Shown here piece by piece: positions 26,701-38,494 of a DNA stretch of 64,000 nucleotides; within the stretch, counting starts at the first letter, position 1; every line of letters starts with the position of its first letter. Location: positions 816,001 to 880,000 of the forward strand of contig JAVTVX010000002.1 in NCBI GenBank assembly GCA_033439265.1, read 5' to 3'. The notes below the pieces were generated by a model, which was not told where the DNA came from, did no database searches, and saw only the letters and a list, made by a program, of their open reading frames with translations. Source of the DNA: Dillenia suffruticosa. Its lineage: Eukaryota; Streptophyta; Magnoliopsida; Dilleniales; Dilleniaceae. Position numbers and translations under genes: made by a program.

Positions 26701-26717
26701 TCTTCCTTCGATAACAT
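16064..26717 (-). CDS. IDM1: IDM1/ROS4-like PHD-finger histone acetyltransferase
   Basis: IDM1 in Arabidopsis is a nuclear histone H3 (K18/K23) acetyltransferase that licenses active DNA demethylation by ROS1-type glycosylases (established knowledge). Coding exons on the minus strand are 26717-24111, 22466-22343, 19583-19501, 18920-18679, 17909-17823, 17109-17010, 16633-16444 and 16350-16064, joining in frame to 1239 aa (Arabidopsis about 1190). In order: a conserved N-terminal [19 protein letters not shown] segment; a long low-complexity region; the LLPRS segment and a Tify/TDBD-like domain at about 730-800; a PHD finger beginning [18 protein letters not shown] near 845 and continuing over the next two exons with a second Cys/His cluster; then a GNAT domain at about 940-1140 with an acetyl-CoA-binding-like RRRGMCRRL. 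The C-terminal tail is acidic. The start is the Met giving the family N-terminus; no upstream in-frame Met is available in the 5' exons. Confidence 0.93.
20752..20788. repeat. (TG)n microsatellite
   Basis: About 18 TG units followed by a poly-T run lie in the 2.8-kb intron between the second and third coding exons of the IDM1-like gene. Confidence 0.85.
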
Positions 26718-26751
26718 TTCTAGTGACTCTCTATGAGCAACTTTGTGAAAT

Positions 26752-26763
26752 CTGCAGCAAGAA

Positions 26764-26810
<47 letters not shown>

Positions 26811-29800
26811 CAACCAAAATAAAGTAAATAAAAAAAGGGTCAAGAAAGACCCTTCAAAACTTGAATTGCAACAACATTCATAAGAAAGGGGGACAAGGAT
26901 AATGTCGCAATGCTTATTAAAGAGATAAACAAGTTACCCAGGAACATCATATAGAACTTAAAACTCAAGGATAGTTTAGAACAAGTAAAACAACTTGCAA
27001 GGAAGTTGAATCCCCACAATAGTATGTGCAAACACATCAAAATGCTAAACATGTGCATAAACATGCATGTTGATGCCTCTCAACAATCAAAATAAAAATA
27101 ATAATAATAATAATAAATAAATAACATGCATATGCAAGCAGAAATATACAAAGATTACACTACGAAAAAGAAAATTGCATGATCAAAATAAATAACTAGA
27201 AATCATAGGAAGAGAACAATTGAAAGCAATGGTCCTTCTACTTCTGCAAAAGATAGATAAGAAAAACAAAGAACACATAACATGCAGTAGCAACTTAATA
27301 TCACCTGTCCACAAAAAATCTTCAAAAAGAAAATGATACAGAAAAAAATAATATCTAAAGTAATCAAGCGGATGCAACCACGGCCACTGGGAGATAATTC
27401 CTCTTCTTGATCACGTCAACTTTCCAATAGTTTAGTCAAGCTAATATCAGTAGATGAAACATGAAACAAATTCTTTTGCTTTCTCGAATTGCAAATAGCC
27501 CCATAGTGATAGATCAAACAACATATACTGGAGCATGGCTATTAATACTAACATTTGTGTCCCTCCCATCTTTCATTGTCACACAAATATCCTTTTAGAG
27601 AATATGATTAGATGCAGTTGACCATCAAAGGATTAAACATTTTCGAACTGCAAAGGATGTATTCATATATTTGTTAACAAATGGAGTTTGAACACAAATC
27701 CAAAGACTTATTTAAGTATTTTGGTTTGCTCGAGACAGATCCACTCATTTAACAGGAAACAGAGGTGAATTTGAACAAAACATAGAGATTTGTTACGATA
27801 AATTCAAGCTTCTCAACTCTATTGATGTCCAATTACTTATTTAAGTTCAGTTTTTTATTTTCTTTTTCTCTGATGAGTCGTTTTAAATCCATTTTAAGGC
27901 ATCCCAATTCAGCTAGACTTGGTGTATCTGCTTCAATGCACGTAAATGTCAATTCAGGAATAAAGCCAACAAATATTATAGGAAGTACCTTTTAAGTTTA
28001 TGCAATAAAATTTGGGCAGGCCCAACTTCCTGGACTTAAGGCAAAGGGCTTCAAGCATTTTCAATCTTTGCACACTAGTATAAAAGGCCTATTTGACAAG
28101 GATTACTAAATATAGAAGAGTTGTACTGCTACGGACCCAAAACCTATTAGACGATTATGGCACAATTGCAAGGATTCACATTTAGCAAATTGTGGCAATT
28201 ACAATTCCATTTTTCTTTATTATAGTTTTCCACAATAAGTAGTTAAAACGTTGAGACTTAATGGTTGAGGCTTTCCTTTGTTACCGTTTTCCAAACAAGT
28301 CTAGCTAGAATCTTGGCAATTTGTCTTTTATTTGTAGCAATAACAAAGTAAGTTATTATGTCTCCCTTTTATATTTAAAGAAAGATTATCAATCAAAAAA
28401 AGCAAGAAAAAAACACCCTCAAGATTTAAGTCCCCAAAAAACTCAGAGATTCTAAGGTTCTCTTGAACGTGTCTTAGACATCATCGAGTTCTCCCTAACA
28501 AGTCCTTAATATATTAATGAATGTAGGTTACAATGGTAGAAACTCCATAAATCAAAACGGGGCAAACAATCTCTATTCATTACCAAGTTAACCGCCCTAT
28601 AACTCAATCCCAATCCCAAGACCGTAACAAGTACCCACCTTGGATGTGTTCCATCAAGTGTCACTACAACTCAATTTCCACACTGGACTTATGCAAATAA
28701 TTTCCTCAACCAATTGGAAACAAAATTAAGAAGTGAACAATTTATTGGCATTAATAACTAAACAATTTTTCTCCCCATTGCCCATAAAACAAACAATAGA
28801 ATTTATTCCCACCATCTACAAAAAATTGCTCTATTTCACCACCTAGGCTCTATCCAGCATGACTTCAAGCAAGATAACAATAACTAGACTAATAGGACTC
28901 AAGAAAGAACGAAAAAACAAGAAACAAGTGTAAGAAGCTATTATAACTAGACTAAATCAACTCATTTCCATCAAACATTAAATCGCATTTAATGGCATTA
29001 CCCATTGGCCATTGGATCTTTTTGTTATTACTATTTACCATTGATTCAACTCAATCTAAGCCTGCTTATCCAAAGAGAATGCAAACTACCATAGCTTCTA
29101 CATGGAACATGATACAGCAACTTTCTAAAATTTCTCTTTGTTTCTATTGATGCCTTCAATCCAGGTACCATGAATCCTCCAAATTACCACATTTGTTAGC
29201 TCATATTTCATCTAAATGATTATGCAAAAGACGTATATTAGCTAATAAGGAAAGGATCCATCATTTTGCATTTCAGCAAAGGACACCCCTTACTAGAGCT
29301 CATTCAAGATAATAGCTATTCATGGTTGAAGAGAAGCACGTGGGACCTAAAGCTTCTACAAAAAATTGGATTTACAGGAACAAAATAGCGCAGCCAACAT
29401 ACCAATGTGTCAGGGGTAAGTGTCATAGAAAACATGGGAAAATTTGCTACAAAATAAAATCTTGATTAGCACGACACGGGTAACCATGAAAGGTTTAAGC
29501 AAAAGGCATAGCACATTGCTCATAATCACATTCTAGTAGAGAACACCTTGATTTATCTGCCTGAACTCAAATCAATTGAGCTCAAAAAGAAGTCCGCAAG
29601 TACAAAACAAATAAATTGTATCATATACACAACAATTATGTTTAGTCAAAACACCTACCAGAATACTTCCACTATAATTTTTTGCATACGTAGAAATGCC
29701 GCAGCCTTGCTGCCTTCACTGTTAAATAGTCAAGAGGCTTTCCTCCAAAATCATCAACCAAATTTTCCCAAAAATCTCCACGGCTGCACTGACACAAAAA

Positions 29801-30260
29801 AAGAAATAAATATAGGCCGCCTAAAAATGGCATCAACCTGCAGGGAGGAGGGGAAAGAGAGAGGGAGGAAGGTAAAGACATTGCGATGAGATTGGATCCT
29901 TCAAAAGTCTCAGCTTTGATGGAAATCGGCGTCCAAACACCTAAACAAGGCAAAAAAGTGGAAAATCAAATTTTCCTTAACATTTCCACAAGCCAACATT
30001 CCACAGAAGGCCGAAATCAGAGAAATGAGACAACCCAGAAGCACAAATCAAAAATGCAAGCAAACTTACCAATTAGGTCGAAAGTGGTTCTCAAAATTCA
30101 AACTTTTCTCAAAATTCCACAACCCCCAAAGCGGAATATTCAGAAATCAAAAGGAGGGACAAGAAATTAGGAGGAAAAAGTTGAAAGAATTAGGGTTTGC
30201 TTTGTGGGTGTTGAGAGAATGTGAAGATAAGAGCCTAAAAGGCGTCTCCTTTGGCTGACC
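26752..30260 (-). other. 5' UTR introns and leader of the IDM1-like gene
   Basis: Upstream of the start codon the exon begins at 26751 after a good acceptor (CTGCAG). A probable middle non-coding exon is 29783-29700: its acceptor GTGCAG follows a T-rich tract and its donor is GTATGC. A first exon of about 30260-30070 ends ATTG|GTAAGT. In the frame of the protein the middle exon has a stop, so these exons are non-coding. The intervening introns (about 2.95 kb and 0.29 kb) contain (AT)n at 26768-26803, (AAT)n at about 27095-27118 and otherwise unremarkable AT-rich DNA. Only splice-site and composition evidence supports the model. Confidence 0.5.
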
Positions 30261-30277
30261 ACCAAAACCCACCTCAC

Positions 30278-30290
30278 CAAGTTTATAGAG
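30278..30290 (-). promoter_or_regulatory. Candidate TATA box of the IDM1-like gene
   Basis: On the minus strand TCTATAAACTTGG lies about 25-35 bases upstream of the proposed leader start near 30255. There is no experimental start site, so this is an inference from position and motif. Confidence 0.35.
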
Positions 30291-30299
30291 AGAGGGGCT

Positions 30300-33040
30300 T
30301 TGGAAAACCCGAATTGTGCTCTCTCGCTTCTACAACAGATGGCGGGGGAGGAGAAACTACTCTCCCTCTCTCTGTATGTGTGTGTGCCCTCATCTCTCGT
30401 CCTTGCCCTTGCATTTGTCACTTTCCTTTTTTGGGTTTTTCAAATCTTTCCACGACAGATCAACTCAACTTCAGATTTTATTTTCTTCCCTATTTATTCT
30501 CGAAATGTTATTGTTGTTTGCAAGTAAATACAATTTACTTTACCTTTTCACAAAAGAATCTAGCATCACAGGAAAATTTTTTGAAGGTTGTGACCTTAAT
30601 AAAGTACAACCCAATCACTAAAACCTTATTCAAAAACCTCAACTAAATTTAATTTATACATACTTATCTTTAAGTAATTTTTTGCAAAATATAAATTTTA
30701 TATAAAAATTAAAATAAAAAATTATTTATATTAATAGTTATCTAAATTAAAAATCGTAACCAGTTTCATATTAGTTTAATTTTAGATTTTTTGAAATCCA
30801 AATATGTAATACTAATATAGAGTTTTTCTATTAAAACATGGTGTAGAGAGGAGGAGAATGAAAGAAAATCGTTATTGAATGGGATTATATCCGGGAGATA
30901 TGCTCCAAATTATGAAAAACACTGACTTTTGTGATTTGGTACACATTGTATTTTAGAAAACTGTTTTGAAAAAGTACATATTTTGGCACTTAAATTACAG
31001 TACAATGCACTTTGGGCTCTACTAATTTGTTCCATCACCGTCATGCATGGGAGGGAGGGAGGGAGGGAGAGAGAGAGAGAGAGAGGGGTTAGTTGACATT
31101 GATGTTGCTTTTGTGTTAGGTGGTATGCGGCGAAAACCAAAGTCAGGATGCAAGGCCATCAGGTTGGCATTTTGTTTTGTAAATGGAAGGTTGTACGAAA
31201 CGTGGAACTACATTTAGAAAGAAAATGATAGATTTGTTTCCCACTTTGTTAAACAGGATAATGTACTTCTATTCTATGTTAATTAGTATGAATATCTCTA
31301 AAAATAGTAACCACAATAACCCATACTTATAACTCCTCTAGTCTTTTAAACCTATAGTATTTATATGCAATTTTTGCAAGGCGAATATGGTACTTAATAG
31401 TTTCTCAAATAAGTGGGTTAATTCACAAATACAGATTTTGTACAAATTAGGTCTCTTTTCAATTTCAAGTGGGTATGTTATAAATTATGTACTCTTCCGG
31501 AGATATAATTTTGTGATTTTTGTAACTTTTTTTCGGTTTTTTTCTTTGAACACTAACATAGTTATTTAAAGTGTTATTATAAGAGTGTGACTTAATGCAG
31601 TTATTATAAGAGTGTGACTTAATGCAGTATGTTTTATTCATATAATAATAATAATAATAATAATAATTATTATTATTATTATTATTATTATTATTGTTAG
31701 AGTTTGATATCGTAAGTATGTTAAAAGGGCTAATGGTTTTAGACCCGTTTTCAAAATTTTATTTAATTTTGGAAATTAATAATTTTGGTCTTGCTCAATG
31801 TATTTGTTTATAGATTTTAATTAAATTTTGATTCGATGTTAAATGATGACACAATTTAAAAAACTTTTAAAATTGATTGGGTGGAGATTAAAAGCCATTG
31901 TCGGATTATGGTTGACTTAATTTGAACACCCAGCTTAATATATAACAAGAATCCGTGAGAATTGAAGGTTTTGTTGTCCAATTAAAGAGAGGTTTAGAGA
32001 TTTTTTTTTTTAATATATCACTGATATTTGATAACTACGTTAAATTTAATTAAATTTGATTTAAAATGGAGATTAATTATTAGAAGGTAATTTTTTTTTC
32101 ATATATAATCTGAGATCTAATTTAAAAATAAATAAATAGTGGCCGACCATTAAAGTAATTTAGCATTGGTTCGGAGTTCACATTAATAATTCAATCGAGG
32201 AGAGAATAACAATCTTGATAATATAAGAAGCACGCACAAGTGCTTGGGGCACCTGCGCCGAAAGGGCGCAGCCTCGCCATGCGCAAAGCTGGCACTTTGG
32301 GTTGACTTGTCCACTTTATCTTTTTTTTTTTTTCCTCTTTTTTTAATAATAAAATAAAATTAATTAAATTTATTTCGAATTGAATTAAAAATTTAAGAGA
32401 TAAAACTCTCATAATATTTATTTTATTCGTATAAAAGAGTTGAATTTAAAATTTTATTTAAAAAATATCAGTATTCAATCATTGAATTTATTAAATGTTA
32501 ATTTGGATTGACTTGTCTGCTTCGAGTTCTATAAAACTGTATTTAACTTAATTTTAAACCTTGATCTTAAAGCCAAATAAAAATTAAATTTTAATTTAAA
32601 AACACTAAATGTATCTAATAAACCATGAATTAAATTGAATAAATTTAATATAACGGTTTATATCAATATATATTAATTAATTTTAAATTAAATATTTATT
32701 ATAATTGAATAAAATATATTAATAATATAGTTAAAAATTAAATAAGATGTAATGATATAAATTGTTAGGTAAAGAGTAATTCGTCATTAATTATTTTATT
32801 TAGCTTTACTGATTTCATTTTATGTATGCCCCGAATTGAACCAGCCCGGCCGACGAATTTTAACTCGGACTTATCCCCAGCGGTTCAAAAATACCGGTCC
32901 CTCCAGCACCAAAAAAAAAAAAAAAATACCGGTCCCAAAATAATATTCCCCAATCCGAAACCGGACGTGATCCACCGACCCAAGTCCAAAATCCTAATTT
33001 ACAATCTTGAGTTCGGCCCACCCCCTCTCTCTACTCAAAA
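30300..33040. other. Intergenic DNA between divergent IDM1-like and DJ-1 genes
   Basis: The stretch is AT-rich, with a GGGA/GA repeat at about 31048-31084, a perfect 27-bp tandem repeat (31574-31627), and an (AAT)n to (ATT)n snapback tract at about 31640-31694. No gene is recognisable. The last 100 bases hold the DJ-1 5' UTR, with a CGGCCCACC site II-like element at about 33013-33021. Confidence 0.6.
31574..31627. repeat. Perfect 27-bp tandem duplication
   Basis: 31574-31600 and 31601-31627 are identical by direct reading. They lie in intergenic DNA just before the AAT/ATT snapback tract. Likely slippage. Confidence 0.9.
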
Positions 33041-33538
33041 ATGGCCACACGTCACACCCTTCTCTCACGCATCCCTCATTTTCCAGGACCTCTCTCTAGA
33101 AAACCCAAACCAAGACCTTCGTCACTCGCTAGCCCTTTATCTCCTCGACGAGCTTTCTCTGCCGCTGCCACTACAGTGTCAATGGCGAAGAAGGCTTTGG
33201 TTCCGATCGCGAATGGAACCGAGCCATTGGAGGCTGTTATCATGATTGATGTTCTTCGCAGATCCGGTGCTGACGTCACTGTGGTTTCTGTTGAGGATAA
33301 GCTTCATGTCGATGCTTGTCATGGTGTTAAGCTTGTTGCCGATGCCCTAATCGCTGATTGTGCTCACACTGCTGTTGATCTCATCTCTCTTCCTGTAATT
33401 ATGTCTCGCTGTTATCTTATTGCAGTTCTTTTTTTTTTTGAATTATGTATTGTGGTTCTTTGTCTTTGGATTTTGATACTGAATTCTGCTTATATTGATG
33501 GACTTGAATTACGCTTTTCAGATGCTGAAGCTTAACTT

Positions 33539-33612
<74 letters not shown>

Positions 33613-36600
33613 ACGCTTATTCCCAACTTAGTTGGGGTCTGGTTGACTATGTGAATCCTTCCTTTTCAGCTGTGTTTGTATTATATAATATGGAAACTCA
33701 TTGTTAAATGGATAGACAAATAGGGATAGGGCGTATCATGTTAGTATTCTGAGGAGTGCATTGAAATGCTCTGAGGGACTAGCCTTGCGAAGTTTCTCTT
33801 GTTAACAGTATTGGTAATCGGGAGCTGATTATTTTATATCTTATAGATTGTGGCCCCTATACTTTTCGTAATGGTGTTGTGAAATTCCTTGATTTTATCA
33901 GTTTTGATCCTTTGTTCTATTAACGTGGTTTCTGGATCTAAGGGGTTTGATTTTATGCTGCAGGGTGGAATGCCGGGGGCTGCCACGCTTAGAGATTGTG
34001 GAATTTTGGCAGGTATGGTGAAGAAGCAGGCAGCGGATGGGTTGCTTTATTCTGCAATATGTGCAGCACCTGCTGTTGCTCTGGGGTCATGGGGTTTGCT
34101 GAAGGGCGTGAAAGTAAGTCTACCATGTTCACTAGAAATTGCAGCTTGATTCTTATTTGTTGAATCAATTATCATTGTCAGAGGGAGGATTACATTTATG
34201 GATCTTTGTTTTTCACAGGCAACTTGTTATCCATCATTCATGGAGCAGTTGTCAGGTACTGCAGAAGCAGTTGAGAGCAGAGTGCAACAGGATGGGAAAG
34301 TTGTGACAAGTCGCGGACCTGGAACAGCAATGGAGTTTTCTGTTGCCCTTGTAGAACAATTGTATGGGAAAGATAAAGCTGATGAAGTAGCTGGTCCTTT
34401 GGTACTAAGCCTTTTCTTAACACTTACATTTGATAATCGTATCTGCTTAAGCTGACCTGGTAATGGTACATGGGATCGTCTTGTGAATGATGCATTAAAG
34501 ATGATCATTTAATGGAGCAGGTGGAGGGTGATGGTTGACTACCATGATAGAATTACATGAGATTTTGTGAGAGGCTGACATGTTTGCATGAGAATTTGTT
34601 GCTTGGTGCAGAGTCACAGTTAAGAAATTTGAGCTGCAATTAAAAGAAGTTAGCATGATTATGAATGCTAAAATGTGTGAGGCAAATTGCAAGATAGAAA
34701 TCTTTCCAAAGTCCATGCAAGAGAGATGCTTTGAACATAAAGGAATACATCAAACAAACTGTCATTACATCTTGATAGAGTGGCAATATTATCAATGTGT
34801 ATTGTAGGATTATTTGTAGAATTTTGTTTTACAAGCCAACTTGTTGTCATGTTGTGGAACTAATTGAGTAGAGTATGGTGCTAGTGATGAGAGTACTGCA
34901 GTTTAGTAATTTGATTCTTCCTTGACTAGCCACAACTTGCGAAAGAATACCTTTCTGGAATATAAGTGGGAACCGGTGTGGTTGGTCAACCGCATTCGTT
35001 TTTTTTATTTGTGTGCTTGTATGATGTTGCATTGCATCCTATATGATTAGGGACATCTTAAGTTCTCCTCGTGATTGGGGACCAACATTGAAAATCTTGT
35101 CCAACTCTTACTGAGAATAAGTGGTTGTTAGTGTCATGATTTAAGTGATCGCAAGATCTACCCTTTTTTTATTAGGATAGATAGTTGGGGGTCCATGTGA
35201 TTGTGCTGAATTGAATTTGTTTTTGAGTCAATCAATCCATGCCTTTAACTCCTCGTTTTTGTGTCTTCCAATATTCTGGTGTTGTGGTTTCATTTCATTT
35301 GAGCTTAATTTCTAAGTGTTTTCATGGCAGCTAAATTGAGGCTGGATGCTAATTTATGCATATGTTCTCACCATTATACAAAACACTTGGTTAAAATGAT
35401 ATCGGAAGCTTTAGGCTTCAATTTTGACTTGTACATACCACTATGAAATGTCAAGTGCTACACTATTTTATGCAAGTACTTGTCTCGAGAAGACTAATGT
35501 GCATGACAGTTATTTTTCCTAATTGACTGGGTGCATTATCAAAAATGAGCACTTCAGTTATTCGTGTTATGGATCATGCTTTCAGGTTATGCGGGATAAG
35601 CATGGAGTGGATTATACCATTACAGAACTAAATCCAATGCCATGGACATATGATACTTGTCCTCGGGTGAGAAATGCTATGTTTTACGTCTCTGTTTTCT
35701 TCACGTCAATATATTTGATCTATTGTTTTGTTTGTTAGCATTCTTCTTTTTTTGTTTGGGGGTGAGGGGTGCAGGAGGGCGGAAGCTATGTAGGATGTGA
35801 AGTGCTCTCTCTCTTTCTCTCTCTCATTGTTTTGTTTCTGAATGGCCCTGCATGTGCACTTTGTCTTTCGGGGACATGCGTACGGTTGAAAATTCCACAT
35901 CTAGGATGGTAGGCACAACATACATAACCTTTCTTGTGCTTCTTGAAGCTTTAGATGCTGTGAATTTGTTAAAATGTAACGCTGGGGAAGTATCCAATTA
36001 TTTTAATGCTTAGGCTGCCAGAGTCTATAGTGATGATGCACGGAAACTTCTCAACACTAATGTTTCCCCATTTCCAAAACGTTTCCCATTTCCAAAACAT
36101 TTTTGAAATGTTTTAACACGCTAAATTAATTAATATTTATACAAAAGTCCTTATGTTTTTCATATTTACACATTTTTTAATATTTAGTGAATTATTTATT
36201 TATAATTTTATATTATTGGTTTTATAATTAATAATTAAATATTTGATCATTTTAGATTTTTATTATAAAATATGATTATTCTATTTTTTTATAAAAGAAT
36301 TAACATTTACACAAAAATACTTATATTTTTTATATTTATGTATTTTTCCACGTTTCCTTTTTCTATATTTTTACAAAGTGTCGTTTCCTCGTATCCATTT
36401 CCGTTTTCCCGCTTCCGTTTCTGTGCAATCTAGTTCTATAGTTTGCTTCAGTTTCCCTTCTTGGGTCAATAATGGTGGTGATTCAATAATTGAAAAATAT
36501 GGCTTTTGCCAATTTTAATGGGCAGCCGCTGTTGGCTGAGTTTGAAGATAAATTAAGGAAAAATGCTATTGATGTAGTTGGGCCCTTGAATTATATTTAT

Positions 36601-38494
36601 CTTGACCTTTTTCAGCTTGCCAGGGATAAAGTGACCCTTTTAGTTAATATTATTCTCATAATTTGGGAAGGAGATATTAAGTACTGAATTTTTAGGACTG
36701 CCCAAAATTAGGAATCACGGAGGTTTATAGAGTTCTTGTCATACTCTGCAAAGTTTGAGTCCACCAATAGACTACTGTGTGATCTTGAACAGCAGCGTGA
36801 TTTAAGAAATGGCTTCCCAACAAATGAAGAGGTAAAAATTTTTTCCATAGATGTGTGTTATGTTAATGTACCGCTGAATTGGTTAATTATCTTTTGAGTA
36901 AGAGGGTTTGGTTCAGAGGCACTAGCCTTCATCCTGGAACCAAAGAGGTTCTGTGTTTCACTCTCACCATTGGGATTTCCCATGCCCCTTTTTTTTCTTT
37001 TTTTTCCTTTTCCCTGATTCTGTTCTAGGCCTACGTACCTCCTTTGTAACCGAAGGAAAAAAAAATGGTCAAAATCTGATGATTTAGAATAATGTACATC
37101 ATCTCTCTTTTGGTGATCACATCTGAGGCTTTACAGCTCCCAACCTAGTGGAAGCTTCAGATGTAGCAAATGGAATGACATAATTTGATCCCTAGAGGTT
37201 GTTTACTTTATTATTATTATTATTATTATTTTTTGCCAACTTTGAAGGAAGAGAAATTAGAATGTTGCTCCCCTTGGGTCCTCACGAGATTCCAAAATGC
37301 ATGTGAATCCCCTGGGCTGAAGCAGTTTTCTTATCTAGGGTTGGTCTCTCTGTTTTTTTTTTGGGGGGGGGGGGGTGGTTATTCACCCTCAGTTGCAGGT
37401 CTCATTTTGTAACGCATGGAAAATGTAATGCAAATGTTCTTTTGGAGACACCTAAAGGAAGTGCTTGTGCCTTGTGCAGTATTCACCACTTCCTTTTTGG
37501 TACTTTGGTCATGGTTCTGATTTTTGTTATTCTCTCACGATATTTTCTCCAGATACTTGTTCCCATTGCTAATGGATCAGAGGAAATGGAAGCTGTTATA
37601 ATTATTGATGTATTGCGAAGGGCTAAAGCTAATGTTGTGGTGGCCTCAGTTGATGATAAGCTCGAAATTGTGGCTTCTCGGAAAGTGAAGATGGTGGCAG
37701 ATACATCCCTCAATGAGGCTGCTAAATTCTCATATGATCTAATTGTCTTGCCAGTAAGTGGCATTTTGCCCTAAATATCAATTCATTTACAAATTGATCA
37801 TGTTTAATGGAGACTGCATTTTCTAGGGCGGGCTTGGTGGTGCTCAGGCATTTGCTAACTCAGAAAAGCTGGTCAACATGCTGAGGAAGCAGAGCGAAGC
37901 GAACAGACCATATGGTGCAATATGTGCTTCCCCAGCTCTAGTCCTTGAGGCTCATGGTCTACTTAAGGTACAACCTGTTTGAAGCTTCTTCGCATCGTTT
38001 TACTATTTAAAGAAGTTACTTGTTTCTTTAAGCTATATTTATTTGTGATTTTTGTCAAACTTATTTTTTTATATTAATTTTATGCTAATTCTCTTTCTGG
38101 GTAGAATAATGCTAATTCTGAAATATATATATATTTTTTGATTTGAAGTGGTAGATTTATTGGGCTCTCTGGCATCTTAATATCATTAATTCTCTATTCA
38201 AAGTTTTGCCAAACAATAAACTATAGTTGTTCATTCCTTACATTTTCCAGAATTGTGGTTTTGTTTCTGATATCGCTTGGAATGCAGGGCAAGAAGGCCA
38301 CAGCTTTCCCGGCCATGTGTGAGAAGCTCACGGATAAGAGTGAGATTGAAAAGAGAGTTGTTGTTGATGGCAACCTCATTAGCAGCAGAGGACCCGGAAC
38401 TGCCATGGAGTTTGCACTTGCAATAGTGGAGAAGTTCTTTGGCCGTGAGAAAGCACAAGAGCTGGCAAAGACTATGCTTTTCAAGCACCCTTAG
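33041..38494 (+). CDS. DJ1B: Two-domain DJ-1/PARK7-like protein, plastid-type N-terminus
   Basis: DJ-1 family proteins act as glyoxalases/deglycases and redox-stress protectants; the plant forms carry two tandem DJ-1 domains. Exons are 33041-33394, 33964-34113, 34219-34401, 35586-35666, 37553-37753, 37827-37967 and 38288-38494. All are phase 0, giving 438 aa, the same length I recall for Arabidopsis DJ1B. Residues 1 to about 47 are rich in Ser/Arg/Pro and look like a plastid transit peptide; a second Met at 48 could start a cytosolic form like DJ1A. Domain 1 (about 50-235) has GTEPLEA (Glu61) and the nucleophile elbow AICAAP (Cys151). Domain 2 (257-438) has GSEEMEA (Glu266) and AICASP (Cys356). 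Both catalytic Cys/Glu pairs are therefore present. Each domain is split by introns at matching points (after LP and after LLK), as expected from an internal gene duplication. A polyadenylation-like AATAAA lies at about 38689. Confidence 0.95.
33541..33607. repeat. (TC)n microsatellite in DJ-1 intron 1
   Basis: About 33 uninterrupted CT units form one of the longest pure microsatellites in the window. It lies in intron 1 immediately before a dispersed-repeat fragment (33622-33665). Confidence 0.95.
33622..33665 (+). repeat. Dispersed-repeat fragment in DJ-1 intron 1
   Basis: CCCAACTTAGTTGGG followed by a tail ending AATCCTTCC matches the minus-strand fragment at 6117-6150. It resembles the conserved 3' end of a plant short retroelement. 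The adjoining (TC)n may mark its tail or insertion site. Confidence 0.45.
36034..36430. mobile_element. Candidate MITE in DJ-1 intron 4
   Basis: An AT-rich insert of about 400 bp is bounded by imperfect inverted ends: TGCACGGAAAC on the left, and TTCCGTTTCTGTGCA on the right, whose reverse complement begins TGCACAGAAAC. It carries repeated TTTCC(A/C) motifs near both ends and has no coding capacity. No clear target-site duplication was seen, so the superfamily is unassigned. Confidence 0.4.
36905..37045 (+). mobile_element. Degenerate tRNA-derived SINE in DJ-1 intron 4
   Basis: TTGGTTCAGAGGCACTAGCC resembles box A. About 25 bases later a GGTTCTGTGTTTCACTC segment resembles a decayed box B, with the intervening CCTTCATCCTGGAACCA typical of plant tRNA SINEs. 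A T-rich stretch follows and the sequence ends in an A-run near 37065. Both boxes have mutations, so it is unlikely to be active. Confidence 0.5.

Noticed and set aside
30251-30646. 131-codon plus-strand frame
   Set aside because: It overlaps the IDM1-like leader and promoter in antisense, is low complexity, and has no domain.
32826-33245. 139-codon frame overlapping the DJ-1 start
   Set aside because: It is out of frame with the clear DJ-1 exon and has no recognisable domain; its upstream part is 5' UTR.
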